This document shows positions 44,987 to 53,979 of a stretch of 64,000 nt of DNA, in pieces. How positions within the stretch are numbered: the stretch's first letter is position 1; each line of letters opens with the position of its first letter. The translations under genes were made by a program, and so were the position numbers. Location: contig DDFD01000018.1 of assembly GCA_002337005.1 (NCBI GenBank), positions 1 to 64,000 of the forward strand, written 5' to 3'. The notes under the pieces were generated by a model. It was not told where the DNA came from and did no database searches. It saw only the letters and a list, made by a program, of their open reading frames with translations. Origin of the DNA: Flavobacteriales bacterium UBA1937. Its GTDB lineage: Bacteria > Bacteroidota > Bacteroidia > Flavobacteriales > Weeksellaceae.

Positions 44987-45050
44987 TTTTTTTCACAACA
45001 CCCCATTTAAAATTAACATTTAATTAATATAAAATCATTTTTCATAAGAT

Positions 45051-45073
45051 TACCCCCATAAAAATAGGGGTTA
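45051..45073 (-). terminator. Weak terminator of the second RND operon
   Basis: TACCCCC and GGGGTTA (45051-45057, 45067-45073) form a short GC-rich stem 12 bases after the channel gene stop. No U run follows, so efficiency is doubtful. Confidence 0.35.
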
Positions 45074-45085
45074 ATTTTAAAATTA

Positions 45086-46498
45086 TTACTTCCAACCTCC
45101 ACCAAGCGCTCTATACAATTCTACACCTGCCTGCAATTTTACATATTCTGCATTGGCAATATTGATCTCGGCACTCAATTGATTTACATTGGCATTAAGC
45201 ACTTCTATATAATTTGCCATTCCATAATTAACTAATTCTTGAGAATACTCCACCGATTTCTTATAAGCTAGCATCTCTTTCTTCTTAAGTGCTATAAACT
45301 GGTCTTGCGCATTATACATTTTCAAAGCATCAGATACTTCATTGCCCGCATTTAGAATACTTTTTCTAAAAGCTAAATAAGCTTTTTCTTGATTAGCTAA
45401 ACTTACTTCGTAATTGGTTTTAATCTGTCTTTTATTTAAAATAGGTTGCGCCAAACCTGCTACCAAAGTAGCAAACAATGAATTCCCACTAAAAAGATGA
45501 TCTATATCTACCGATTGCAACCCTGTATTTCCTGTAATTTTTAAAGTAGGATAAAACTGTGCTTTTGCAGAATTGGTTAATTCTAAAGTATTCATCAGAT
45601 TAAATTCTGCTTGTTTTACATCTGGTCTATTCGCCAAAAGGGAAATAGGATAACCTAAATCTGTTTTTAAATTGAAGTTTTGAGAAGATAAATTCGTTCT
45701 TTCTATGCTGTGAGAAGGTTCGCCCATTATAAGTGAAATGGTATTTTCTAAAATTTGAATCTGAACATCTAAACTAATAAGTGACGCTTCAGCATTATAA
45801 ACTAAGGCTTCACTCTGTTGCACCGCAACTTCAGTGAGCGTTCCTGCTGTTTTTAAGGCTTGTGTAGTTTCTAAATTTTTCTTTCGAACCTCAATAGTAT
45901 TTTGTATAATTTTTTTCTGTTCATCCAAAGAAAGCAATTGGTAATAAGCTGTTGCTACTGAAGCTACCAAACTACTTTTTACCGCTTGATGCGCCGCAAC
46001 AGTTCCTAAATAAGTTGCCATTTGTGCTTTTTGTTGACCTTTTAGTTTCCCCCAAATATCTGCTTCCCAACTCAAATTAGCAGTTACATCAAACTGATTA
46101 ACATATCTTCTTTCGCCGATAATTTGACCGAATTGCGTATTAAGAGACTGTGTCTGGAAGGTATATCCTGGCCCTACAGTAAGTGTAGGAGTATATGCTG
46201 CTTTGCTCTGTTTAAGATAAGCTTCAGCAGAGGCAATATTTTGCAATGCAATTCTAATATCTAAATTATTTTCTAATGCTTTAGAAATATGTTTTTGTAA
46301 AACAGCATCAGTGAAAATTTCTTTCCAAGAAAGTTGTGCAATACTGGTGCTATCTTTTGGTAAAAGATCTGTTCTATAGAGTTTTTCATCTACAATATCT
46401 TTCGGTCTTTCATACCCTTGTCTTATTTTACAAGAATTTAATAAAACCGCCGCCAATAAAAGAAAAACGAGATGTTTATATGATGTTTTTATTATCAT
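45086..46498 (-). CDS. Outer-membrane efflux lipoprotein (OprM/NodT-like)
   Basis: 470 residues. Lipobox LLNSC after a signal of about 22 residues, as in the NodT/OprM branch. The TolC twofold repeat is clear: LSWEADIWGKLKGQQKAQ, RRSYVNQ-like first half and the conserved LLANRPDVKQAEFNL, GLAQPILNKRQIKTNYEVS and YGMANYIEVLNANVNQLSAE in the second. Last gene of the adaptor-pump-channel operon, 18 bases after the pump gene. Outer-membrane exit of the second tripartite system. Confidence 0.92.
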   Translation of the reverse strand: MIIKTSYKHLVFLLLAAVLLNSCKIRQGYERPKDIVDEKLYRTDLLPKDSTSIAQLSWKEIFTDAVLQKHISKALENNLDIRIALQNIASAEAYLKQSKAAYTPTLTVGPGYTFQTQSLNTQFGQIIGERRYVNQFDVTANLSWEADIWGKLKGQQKAQMATYLGTVAAHQAVKSSLVASVATAYYQLLSLDEQKKIIQNTIEVRKKNLETTQALKTAGTLTEVAVQQSEALVYNAEASLISLDVQIQILENTISLIMGEPSHSIERTNLSSQNFNLKTDLGYPISLLANRPDVKQAEFNLMNTLELTNSAKAQFYPTLKITGNTGLQSVDIDHLFSGNSLFATLVAGLAQPILNKRQIKTNYEVSLANQEKAYLAFRKSILNAGNEVSDALKMYNAQDQFIALKKKEMLAYKKSVEYSQELVNYGMANYIEVLNANVNQLSAEINIANAEYVKLQAGVELYRALGGGWK

Positions 46499-46516
46499 TT
46501 TAATACTTTTTAAAAA

Positions 46517-49500
46517 TTATTCTGCCAAATTCACTTCTAGTTTTTGCACTGGCTTCACTTTTTCTTGTAACCATTGGAAAATCACATACAAAACTGGGAT
46601 TACAATCAATCCTAAGAAAGTACCTATTAACAAACCAATAGCTGCTCCTGTTGCAATAGAACGATTACCAACTGCACCAATTCCCGTAGCGAAAATCAAA
46701 GGAAGTAATCCGAAAATAAACGCAAAAGAAGTCATTAAAATAGGTCTTAATCTCGCTTTAGCTGCATTGATGGCAGACATTACAATTGTTTCACCGTGAT
46801 GACGTCTTTGCACGGCAAACTCAACAATCAAAATCGCGTTTTTCGCCAATAAACCTACCAACATTATCAGTGCAATTTGGAAATAAATGTTATTTTCTAA
46901 TCCCGCCAATTTTTGTCCTAAATAAGCTCCCATTACACCTAAAGGAAGAGAAATTACCACTACCAAAGGTAAAATGTAACTTTCGTATTGTGCTGCCAAA
47001 ATAAAATATACAAAAATTAAACTCAACATAAAAATGATTAAAGTCTGAGAACCTGAAGCTAATTCTTCACGAGACAAACCTGTAAATTCTACCGTATAAT
47101 TTTGATTCAAAGATTCTGCAGCTACTTCTTGCACTGCTTTTATAGCATCACCAGTACTATAACCTTTGGCGTTAGAACCTGTAATCTTCACCGAAGTAAA
47201 TAAATTATATCTGCTCACAGATTGTGGACCGTATGCTTTTTCTAACGTCACAAACTGAGAAATCGGCGCCATTGCTCCAGATTTAGTTTTTACAAAAAGA
47301 CTATTCATACTTTCCGCACTGCTTCTAGCTTCTGGTAATGCCTGTACCATTACACGAAATTGTTTTCCGTATTTTGTAAAATCTGCGGCGTAAATTCCAC
47401 CAATATAGCCTTGCATTGTAGAAAGAATATCAGAAACCGAAACACCTGCATTTTCCGCAACTGGAACATTGATATTCATTTGATACTGAGGATATTTGGT
47501 ATTAAATGAAGTCTGTGCAAACTCTATTTCTGGTCTTTCCATTAATTTACCTATGAATTGTTGCGTTACTTTATCAAGTTCTGTGTATTCTCCACCAGAT
47601 TTATCTAATAAAACTGCTTCGAAACCTGCACTACTTCCAAAACCTGGAACAGAAGGCGGTTGGAAAAACACCACTTTTGCATCAGGAACTGTAGCTGCAA
47701 CACCAAAAAGTTTTTTGGTAATATTTTCAATTTTTTGGTCGTCACTTGTTCTTTCATCAAAAGGTTGAAGCCTCACAAAAGCCAAACCGTAATTACTACC
47801 AGTTCCAGATAAGAAACCTCTCCCTGTGGAAATAGTTACATTTTTAATTCCCGGAATTTTCAATGCTTTTTGTTGAATTTGCTTCAAAGCATTATACGTT
47901 CTTTCCATAGAAGCACCAGCTGGTAATTCTACATTGGTAAAGATAATTCCACGATCTTCATTCGGTACGAAACCTTTTTTCATCGTCGCAGAACTGAACC
48001 AAAGTAAACCAATCGTAACGGCAAAAATCACCAAAGTCACCCATTTATGACGAATTAAAAACACAAAAGCTCTTCCGTATCTGTCAGTAGAAGCTTTGAA
48101 AGCCACATTAAATCGATGGAAAAACCTTCCCATTGTAGATTTTTGTTCGTATTCTTTATCGTGATGAGCAGGTTTTAAAAACAATGAACAAAGAACCGGA
48201 CTCAAAGTCAATGCATTAATGGCAGAAATTAAAATCGCTACAATTAGCGTAATCCCAAATTGTTTATAAAAAACACCTGTTGGCCCTTGAATAAAAGTTA
48301 CCGGAATAAAAACTGCCGCCATTACCAAAGTAATTGAAATAATAGCACCCGTAATTTCGTGCATTGCTTCTACGGTTGCTTTTTTGGCATCGTTAATCCC
48401 GTGTTCCATCTTAGCGTGAACCGCTTCTACGACGACTATTGCGTCATCTACTACAATTCCAATTGCTAAAACTAATGCGAAAAGCGTTAATAAATTCAAG
48501 GAATATCCTAATAAATTTAAGAAGAAAAACGCACCTACAATAGAAACTGGAACCGCAATGGCAGGAATTAAAGTAGAACGGAAATCTTGCAAGAAGATAT
48601 ACACCACAATAAATACCAAAATAAACGCCTCGAATAAAGTATGAACCACTTTTTCTATGGAAGCATCTAGAAATTCATTGGTATCGAAATTAAACATATA
48701 ATGAATTCCGTCTGGGAAATCTTTTTCCGCGGATTTCAAGTAAGTTTTTATATTATTGATGATGTCTTGTGCATTAGAACCTGGCGTTTGGAAAATCCCC
48801 ATACTTACCGCAGGATTGTCTCCGTTTTGTGCAAAACCAGTGTAAGATTGTGCCGCCAATTCTACTTTTGCTACATCTTTCAGCATTAAGTTTTGTCCAT
48901 TCCCAAGAGATTTAATGATGATATTGTCGTATTGTTCTTTGGTATTAAATTTCCCAACATATTTAATAATATATTCAAACGAACTTCCACTGTTTTGCCC
49001 GATAGAACCAGCTGCAGCTTCACGGCTTTGTTCGCTAATTGCTGCGGTAACATCAGTAGGATTTAAACCATAAGCTGCTAATTTTGTAGGATCTAGCCAA
49101 ATTCTCATCGAATAATTTTTAGCTCCCATTACATTCGCATCTCCTACTCCATTAATTCTTTTAATATTCGGAATTACGTTGATATTCAAATAGTTTTGAA
49201 GATAAACGTCATCTAATTTTTTATTTTCAGAATAAAAAGAAAGATACATTAACGCACTGGTTTGTTGTTTCTGCGTTACCACACCAGAACGTGTAACTTC
49301 ACTTGGTAAAAGCGGTGTAGCTCTAGCTACTCTATTTTGTACGTTTACCGCAGCAATATCAGGATTTACACCTTGTTTAAAGAAAATCTGAATATTGGCA
49401 GAACCATCATTTCCTGCGGAAGAAGTAATGTAACTCATTCCTTCTACTCCATTAATTTGTTCTTCTAACGGAACTACTACACTTTTCATCACCGTTTCTG

Positions 49501-49660
49501 CATTCGCACCAGTATAATTGGCAGAAACCGAAACTGTAGGTGGTGCAATATCAGGATATTGAGTAACTGGCAAAGTCACCAATCCCAAAATCCCGAGTAT
49601 CACTATAATTACCGAAATTACCGTAGATAAAACCGGTCTATTGATAAAATGTTTAATCAT
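46517..49660 (-). CDS. RND efflux permease, HAE1 family
   Basis: 1047 residues. Start MIKHFINRPVLSTVISVIIV and the porter-domain text LPVTQYPDIAPPTVSVSANYTGANAETV are typical of hydrophobe/amphiphile efflux-1 pumps such as AcrB and MexB. The relay Asp pair sits in LAIGIVVDDAIVVVEAV (TM4), Lys in GLLAKNAILIVEFAV (TM10). Twelve helices, two large periplasmic loops. Its ATG overlaps the adaptor stop (TAATG), so the two are translationally coupled. Multidrug export is expected from the family; the substrates are not readable. Confidence 0.95.
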   Translation of the reverse strand: MIKHFINRPVLSTVISVIIVILGILGLVTLPVTQYPDIAPPTVSVSANYTGANAETVMKSVVVPLEEQINGVEGMSYITSSAGNDGSANIQIFFKQGVNPDIAAVNVQNRVARATPLLPSEVTRSGVVTQKQQTSALMYLSFYSENKKLDDVYLQNYLNINVIPNIKRINGVGDANVMGAKNYSMRIWLDPTKLAAYGLNPTDVTAAISEQSREAAAGSIGQNSGSSFEYIIKYVGKFNTKEQYDNIIIKSLGNGQNLMLKDVAKVELAAQSYTGFAQNGDNPAVSMGIFQTPGSNAQDIINNIKTYLKSAEKDFPDGIHYMFNFDTNEFLDASIEKVVHTLFEAFILVFIVVYIFLQDFRSTLIPAIAVPVSIVGAFFFLNLLGYSLNLLTLFALVLAIGIVVDDAIVVVEAVHAKMEHGINDAKKATVEAMHEITGAIISITLVMAAVFIPVTFIQGPTGVFYKQFGITLIVAILISAINALTLSPVLCSLFLKPAHHDKEYEQKSTMGRFFHRFNVAFKASTDRYGRAFVFLIRHKWVTLVIFAVTIGLLWFSSATMKKGFVPNEDRGIIFTNVELPAGASMERTYNALKQIQQKALKIPGIKNVTISTGRGFLSGTGSNYGLAFVRLQPFDERTSDDQKIENITKKLFGVAATVPDAKVVFFQPPSVPGFGSSAGFEAVLLDKSGGEYTELDKVTQQFIGKLMERPEIEFAQTSFNTKYPQYQMNINVPVAENAGVSVSDILSTMQGYIGGIYAADFTKYGKQFRVMVQALPEARSSAESMNSLFVKTKSGAMAPISQFVTLEKAYGPQSVSRYNLFTSVKITGSNAKGYSTGDAIKAVQEVAAESLNQNYTVEFTGLSREELASGSQTLIIFMLSLIFVYFILAAQYESYILPLVVVISLPLGVMGAYLGQKLAGLENNIYFQIALIMLVGLLAKNAILIVEFAVQRRHHGETIVMSAINAAKARLRPILMTSFAFIFGLLPLIFATGIGAVGNRSIATGAAIGLLIGTFLGLIVIPVLYVIFQWLQEKVKPVQKLEVNLAE

Positions 49661-50844
49661 TAGAAAATTGGTTTTACAGATTGAACAAGACTATCAAATT
49701 TCACAGGTTTAGGAATTACAGCAGAACCTGGTTTTAAACCACCAATTCCTGCAGCAATAATCTTTTCCCCTTTATTAATTCCAGATTTTATGACTACCAT
49801 ATTATTCACACGATCTTGCACTTCGATTACAGAATTTTTAGCAGTATCTTTTTCTACCTTAAACAAGTAAACAATACCTTGTTGTTCGTAAGTAGCACTT
49901 TCTGGAACCACCAAAGCATTATTATAAAATTTTGGAAATCTAATTGTTCCGCTGTTTCCGTTGCTTAATAATTTGGCAGGGTTTGGAAAACCTACTCTAA
50001 ACTGAATGGTACCTGTAGTTGCATCAATTTGACCTGTAGTTACTTCAATTTTTCCTTTTTCAGGATAAATGCTTCCGTTGGCTAATTTCAATTCTACCAT
50101 TGGTAAATTTTTAATTTTTTCTGGAACAGTAGCGCCATAAGATTTTTCTAAAAAATCTAAATATTCTTTTTCATTCAAAGAAAAATACGCAAAAACAGAA
50201 CGTGTATCAGAAATTGTGGTAAGCGGAGTGGCATCAGTTGGCCCTACTAAACTCCCAATTTTTAAAGGCAATTTACCAATAACACCAGAAATTGGTGCTT
50301 TAATGATTGAATAATTGATATTCGCTTGTACAGATTTATAATTCGCTGAAGCTTGTTGCTGAGAAGCAACTGCCTGAGAAAGTTGCGCTTGTGCTTTTGC
50401 TAAATTAGCAATTGCAGTTTGTAATTGTACATTACTGATAATATTTTTTTCTACCAAAGGCTTCAGTTTATTTACCTCAACTTGCGCAGCATTTACGGCA
50501 GCTTTAGCAGCTTGCACATTAGCCTGAGCTGCAGAAATCCCAGATTTTGCGGCATCTGCATTTTCGGTGAGCATATTGGTTTCTAACCTAAATAATGGTT
50601 GCCCCGCAGTTACATATTGTCCTTCATCTACCAAAACCTGAGTGATATAACCCTGTATTTTGGCTCTCACATCATTATTTACAATTCCTTTGATAGAAGC
50701 AGGATATTCATCATAACCTGTTACATTTCTAGTTTCTACAGCAACTACTGGATAAGGTTTAGGCCCGTCTTTTTTCTCTTCTTCTTTTTTGCAAGACAAA
50801 ACTGCAAGAGAAGCGAATGCAAGCATTAATAATTTATTTTTCAT
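49660..50844 (-). CDS. RND periplasmic adaptor lipoprotein
   Basis: 394 residues. Lipobox AVLSC at about residue 18, followed by a Lys/Glu stretch. Lipoyl halves (IQGYITQVLVDEGQYVTAGQPLFRL and IKAPISGVIGKLPLKIGSLVG) flank an Ala/Gln-rich coiled-coil hairpin (about 95-180) longer than that of the first adaptor, then barrel and MP domains. First gene after the regulator and coupled to the pump by a 1-base stop/start overlap. Confidence 0.92.
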   Translation of the reverse strand: MKNKLLMLAFASLAVLSCKKEEEKKDGPKPYPVVAVETRNVTGYDEYPASIKGIVNNDVRAKIQGYITQVLVDEGQYVTAGQPLFRLETNMLTENADAAKSGISAAQANVQAAKAAVNAAQVEVNKLKPLVEKNIISNVQLQTAIANLAKAQAQLSQAVASQQQASANYKSVQANINYSIIKAPISGVIGKLPLKIGSLVGPTDATPLTTISDTRSVFAYFSLNEKEYLDFLEKSYGATVPEKIKNLPMVELKLANGSIYPEKGKIEVTTGQIDATTGTIQFRVGFPNPAKLLSNGNSGTIRFPKFYNNALVVPESATYEQQGIVYLFKVEKDTAKNSVIEVQDRVNNMVVIKSGINKGEKIIAAGIGGLKPGSAVIPKPVKFDSLVQSVKPIF

Positions 50845-50862
50845 ATCAAATTTATTTCAGAT

Positions 50863-51324
50863 TTATAATTTACTCAAAGTATTTTCTATGTTCTCAATAT
50901 TTTTTTCGAGGAGCGATTTGTATATTTTATAGCGTTCAGATTGGTTAATGTTTTCCTTTTCTTGTTCTCTATATTTGTTTAATTGGTCTAGAATTTTAAT
51001 TTCTCGTTTCATTCTATTTACAATTTCTTCGAATCTTATTTTAACAAAATCTTCATTAATAATAAAATACCGTTTTCGTTCATCGATTTTATTGATGGTT
51101 TTAATGAGATTGGCATTAAGAAGAAAATTAACGCTGGAGGAAACAGAACTTTTACTAGCACAGAAAGTATCTACCAACTCATCAAATGTGTGTCCTTTTT
51201 TATCAAAGTCAAAAATTAAATAGGCATAAATTTTAGCAGAAAGTGGAGGTAAGGAAAAAATCCCACCATAAAAATCTATCAATTCTTGATAAATCTCTGC
51301 TTCAATTTTAAGATTTGTTTTCAA
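50863..51324 (-). CDS. GbsR/MarR-like transcriptional regulator
   Basis: 153 residues. Winged-helix pattern (about 25-100): LPPLSAKIYAYLIF, the recognition-helix region TFDELVDTFCASKSSVSSSVNFLLNANLI and the wing KINKIDERKRYFIINE with a long C-terminal helix for dimerisation. It is like GbsR-type MarR relatives that head RND operons in Bacteroidetes. The start is TTG at 51324: an in-frame stop lies four codons upstream and no other start is near. It is 18 bases before the adaptor gene, so it is probably co-transcribed and controls the operon. Confidence 0.82.
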   Translation of the reverse strand: MKTNLKIEAEIYQELIDFYGGIFSLPPLSAKIYAYLIFDFDKKGHTFDELVDTFCASKSSVSSSVNFLLNANLIKTINKIDERKRYFIINEDFVKIRFEEIVNRMKREIKILDQLNKYREQEKENINQSERYKIYKSLLEKNIENIENTLSKL

Positions 51325-51343
51325 ATTATTATTTTATGAATAG

Positions 51344-51351
51344 CAAAGATA
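51344..51351 (-). promoter_or_regulatory. -7 element of the second RND operon
   Basis: Minus strand TATCTTTG, exact match, 19 bases before the TTG start at 51324. Supports that start codon. Confidence 0.5.
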
Positions 51352-51364
51352 TAAATTTAGTTCA

Positions 51365-51382
51365 GAACAAAACGAACCAAAC
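51365..51382. repeat. Tandem 9-base repeats at the RND promoter
   Basis: GAACAAAAC and GAACCAAAC follow each other directly, 14 bases upstream of the -7 element on the minus strand. A tandem site of this kind is a candidate operator for the regulator; this is inference. Confidence 0.35.
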
Positions 51383-51434
51383 CAAATAGAATTTGTCAAT
51401 AACTAGAAATAAAAACATTGAATAAATAAATGAA

Positions 51435-51941
51435 TCACGTTAGAACTTTCTCGAAGGCTTTTCTGGCTCCTCCACGGAAAAAAACTTCACCACAGTAATG
51501 GTAATTTAATTTTTCTAAGATATGAAGCATTGCCAAATTATCAAAATTAGTATCTACCTTAATACTAAAAACCTGATTTTCCTTAGCGAATTCTTCTAAT
51601 TTTTGAAACAATAAAACAGCAATTCCTTTTCCAAGAAAATCATCTGAAACCGCTACGCGATGTATCACTAAAAAATCATCATTGGTCAACCAATTCCCAA
51701 TTATTTCGTTATATGCTGGTTCGTCATTAAAGACCAAAGCAGCATAAGCAGCAATGGCATTATCAATTTCTAAAACATAACCTTTACCTAAAGAAATATC
51801 CGTTTTTACCACTTCTAGATTAGGGTAACCATCTTGCCACTGATTACTACCATCTTTTCTTCGTCTTTCTATGGCTTGCTGAAGGATTTGCCAAATGATT
51901 TCGGCTTCTGAAATTCGGGCTTTTCTAAGAATTGGGTTCAA
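51435..51941 (-). CDS. GNAT family N-acetyltransferase
   Basis: 168 residues covering one GNAT fold: LRKARISEAEIIWQILQQAI, GYVLEIDNAIAAYAAL, the acetyl-CoA-binding strand and loop VIHRVAVSDDFLGKGIAVLLFQKLEEFA (pyrophosphate loop around GKGIA) and the final FYHYCGEVFF-like strand. Acetyl acceptor unknown. The start is TTG at 51941; no ATG is available in the N-terminal region and the family pattern begins directly after it. Own promoter element; not part of the efflux operon. Confidence 0.82.
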   Translation of the reverse strand: MNPILRKARISEAEIIWQILQQAIERRRKDGSNQWQDGYPNLEVVKTDISLGKGYVLEIDNAIAAYAALVFNDEPAYNEIIGNWLTNDDFLVIHRVAVSDDFLGKGIAVLLFQKLEEFAKENQVFSIKVDTNFDNLAMLHILEKLNYHYCGEVFFRGGARKAFEKVLT

Positions 51942-51963
51942 AGGAATCTGTATTTTTATTTTA

Positions 51964-51971
51964 CAAATATA
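51964..51971 (-). promoter_or_regulatory. -7 element of the GNAT gene
   Basis: Minus strand TATATTTG, 22 bases before the TTG start at 51941. Confidence 0.4.
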
Positions 51972-51977
51972 AAATCT

Positions 51978-52955
51978 TTAACTTAATTTAGAAATTTTAC
52001 TTGCTAACCAACTTACATAAAACAACTGAAAACTGTGGTAAATCATCACAGGAAGTAAGAAAAGAACTTTTTGTTCTTCTGGAATACCTAAAATCATCAC
52101 AAATAAACTGCCGTGAACCAAAGATTTTTTAGAACCGCAAAAAGTAGTAGTAATGGCGTCTTCTCTGCTAAAACCTAACTTACGAGAAATCCACTGCAAG
52201 ATAGCATACACTACAAAAAACAGAATGACTACACTTACCGCTATCACCACAAAAACCAAAGAAGGCACAGCTGCAAAAACATTTTCTATAAAAGCTTTGG
52301 AAAAACTCTCATAGACAATCAACAGAATAATCAATCGATCAAATTCTGCTATTATTTTACTGTATTTTTGAATGATATTTTTAAATATTGGATTCAACAA
52401 AATCCCTAAAATAATAGGTAAAAGTACTTTTAATAGCAATTGCTGAATAATTTCGGTTTGGTTTCCTTCGGAATTATGAGCTTGTAGGAAGAACCCCATC
52501 AAAAGTGGGGTTATTAGAATCCCTATCAATCCAGAAATGGAAGCATTAAATATTGCAGAAGTTACATTTCCTTTGGCAATAGAAACCATCACTACAGAAG
52601 ATGAGACAGTGGAAGGCAAACAAGCCAAAAAGTACACCGAAAGCCAACTTTGGAAATAAATGGTATCTCTAAAAAAAGGATAAAAAACAAGCACCAACAA
52701 AGGAAACAAAACAAAAGTTCCTGTTTGTACTAAAAGGTGAAGTTTCCAATTAGACACATCTTTTACGACTTCTTTTAGATTGAGTTTAAGTCCGTACAAA
52801 AGAAAAATCACTGCAATCCCCCAATCTATAAATGCTTCTAAATTGAATATTTGATTGTATGAATTTTGGTAAGGAATTATCTTACCCACAAAAACCATCA
52901 GAATCAACAACAATAAAAAGATATTTTGCTTATCAAATATTTTCTTTACATCCAA
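51978..52955 (-). CDS. Bile acid:sodium symporter family protein (SBF-like, YfeH type)
   Basis: 325 residues with about ten helices. The family's inverted-repeat core is visible: FIDWGIAVIFLLYGLKLNL, then the crossing-helix loop LACLPSTVSSSVVMVSIAKGN in the first half and ITTTFCGSKKSLVHGSLF in the second. This is the SBF-like (PF13593) branch; the transported ion or organic anion is unknown. The start is TTG at 52955: a TAG lies two codons upstream, and the ATG at 52951 is out of frame. The next in-frame Met would delete the first helix. Confidence 0.85.
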   Translation of the reverse strand: MDVKKIFDKQNIFLLLLILMVFVGKIIPYQNSYNQIFNLEAFIDWGIAVIFLLYGLKLNLKEVVKDVSNWKLHLLVQTGTFVLFPLLVLVFYPFFRDTIYFQSWLSVYFLACLPSTVSSSVVMVSIAKGNVTSAIFNASISGLIGILITPLLMGFFLQAHNSEGNQTEIIQQLLLKVLLPIILGILLNPIFKNIIQKYSKIIAEFDRLIILLIVYESFSKAFIENVFAAVPSLVFVVIAVSVVILFFVVYAILQWISRKLGFSREDAITTTFCGSKKSLVHGSLFVMILGIPEEQKVLFLLPVMIYHSFQLFYVSWLASKISKLS

Positions 52956-52971
52956 TTTCTATATTTTTTTG

Positions 52972-52979
52972 CAAAGATA
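52972..52979 (-). promoter_or_regulatory. -7 element of the SBF-like transporter gene
   Basis: Minus strand TATCTTTG, 16 bases before the TTG start at 52955. It leaves a leader of about ten bases. Confidence 0.45.
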
Positions 52980-53026
52980 AGGCATTAGAAATACTCTTAG
53001 TGATTAAAATTTCCTTAAGTTCAAAC

Positions 53027-53788
53027 TCAAAACTTACAATAGATTATTTTGAAAGCATCTGGTACATTTGTAGTTACAAAACCTACGCCCAAATCTGCCA
53101 ATTTTTTAAAAATAATCTCGTCATTTACCGTCCATACATTGGTAATTAATCCCAATTTTTTAGCTTCTAAAATCCAATCTGGATGTTTGTCTAGAAAAAC
53201 ACCATAGTGATAATCTAGACCATCTAAGCCAGCATTTTTAATTTCTAAAGGAGACAAATCGCCTGCCAAATACTGCACTATTGCTTTGGGATTTTGCCTT
53301 TTAATTTCTTTGCAAAGATGTAAACTAAAAGATATGAACTCACACTGATTTTCTAGGTTCTTATCACGAATCATTTTCAGTGTTTTGGTGACCATTTCAT
53401 CTTCTAGCTCTGGCGTTTTGGCTGGTTTTATTTCTACTATTAGCTTAACCTGTTTAGATTTTTTACCTTGTTTTAGATACTTTTCTAAAGTTGGCAATTT
53501 TTCGCCGTTGGAAAGTTTTTCTTTTTTTAAATCTTTGAACAATGTTTCAGAAATTTCTATTTTATTAATATGTTCATCGTGGTTTATCACCAAAACACCA
53601 TCTTTGGTCATTCTTACATCAAATTCGCTTCCGTAAATTTTTAATTCTTGAGCATTTTTAAGTGATTGAATGGAGTTTTCTGCCGTAATTGAATCGGTCT
53701 TCCAAAAACCTCTGTGTGCGATAATTTGAGTTTGTGCTTCAGTTAAATTAAATCCCCAAACCAGTAAAAACAACAACAAATTCTTCAT
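53027..53788 (-). CDS. Glycerophosphodiester phosphodiesterase family protein
   Basis: 253 residues. Signal peptide (MKNLLLFLLVWGFNLTEAQ), then the GDPD TIM barrel with catalytic His25-Arg26 (IIAHRGFW), Glu37 (AENSI), metal ligands Glu55 and Asp57 (SEFDVRMTKDG) and His70 (VINHDEHI), followed by VEIKP and the closing VNDEIIFKKLADLGVGFVTTNVPD. It hydrolyses glycerophosphodiesters to glycerol-3-phosphate and an alcohol, here outside the cytosol. Monocistronic. Complete active site, so activity is likely. Confidence 0.9.
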   Translation of the reverse strand: MKNLLLFLLVWGFNLTEAQTQIIAHRGFWKTDSITAENSIQSLKNAQELKIYGSEFDVRMTKDGVLVINHDEHINKIEISETLFKDLKKEKLSNGEKLPTLEKYLKQGKKSKQVKLIVEIKPAKTPELEDEMVTKTLKMIRDKNLENQCEFISFSLHLCKEIKRQNPKAIVQYLAGDLSPLEIKNAGLDGLDYHYGVFLDKHPDWILEAKKLGLITNVWTVNDEIIFKKLADLGVGFVTTNVPDAFKIIYCKF

Positions 53789-53810
53789 ATTTATACTTTG
53801 AAATTTTATA

Positions 53811-53818
53811 CAAAACTA
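53811..53818 (-). promoter_or_regulatory. -7 element of the GDPD gene
   Basis: Minus strand TAGTTTTG, 22 bases before the ATG at 53788. Confidence 0.35.
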
Positions 53819-53945
53819 ATTACTCCATCTTAAATTTAGTAATAATTTTACATTAATTTGTTTTTCTCCTAAAAATTGACAAAATACCATCTCATTTTGA
53901 AGATTTTAAACATTTCGTTTACTTAGCTTATTATTGATTTTTCCC

Positions 53946-53953
53946 TACCTTTG
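53946..53953 (+). promoter_or_regulatory. -7 element of the aldo/keto reductase gene
   Basis: TACCTTTG fits TAnnTTTG, 26 bases before the ATG at 53980. Confidence 0.45.
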
Positions 53954-53979
53954 ATGGTATATTTTTTAATTATTAGTTA

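Larger units (their letters stand above)
44276..45085. other. 810-base region without an ordinary gene, with its own promoter and terminator
   Basis: Between dnaE and the second efflux operon. It holds the dnaE -7 element (44293-44300), a strong terminator (44363-44396), a full minus-strand promoter (44955-44986) and no reading frame above about 30 codons. The predicted minus-strand transcript is about 585 nt and U-rich. No match to tmRNA, RNase P, 6S or SRP RNA is evident by eye. Two overlapping micro-ORFs lie at its 3' end. Confidence 0.5.
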
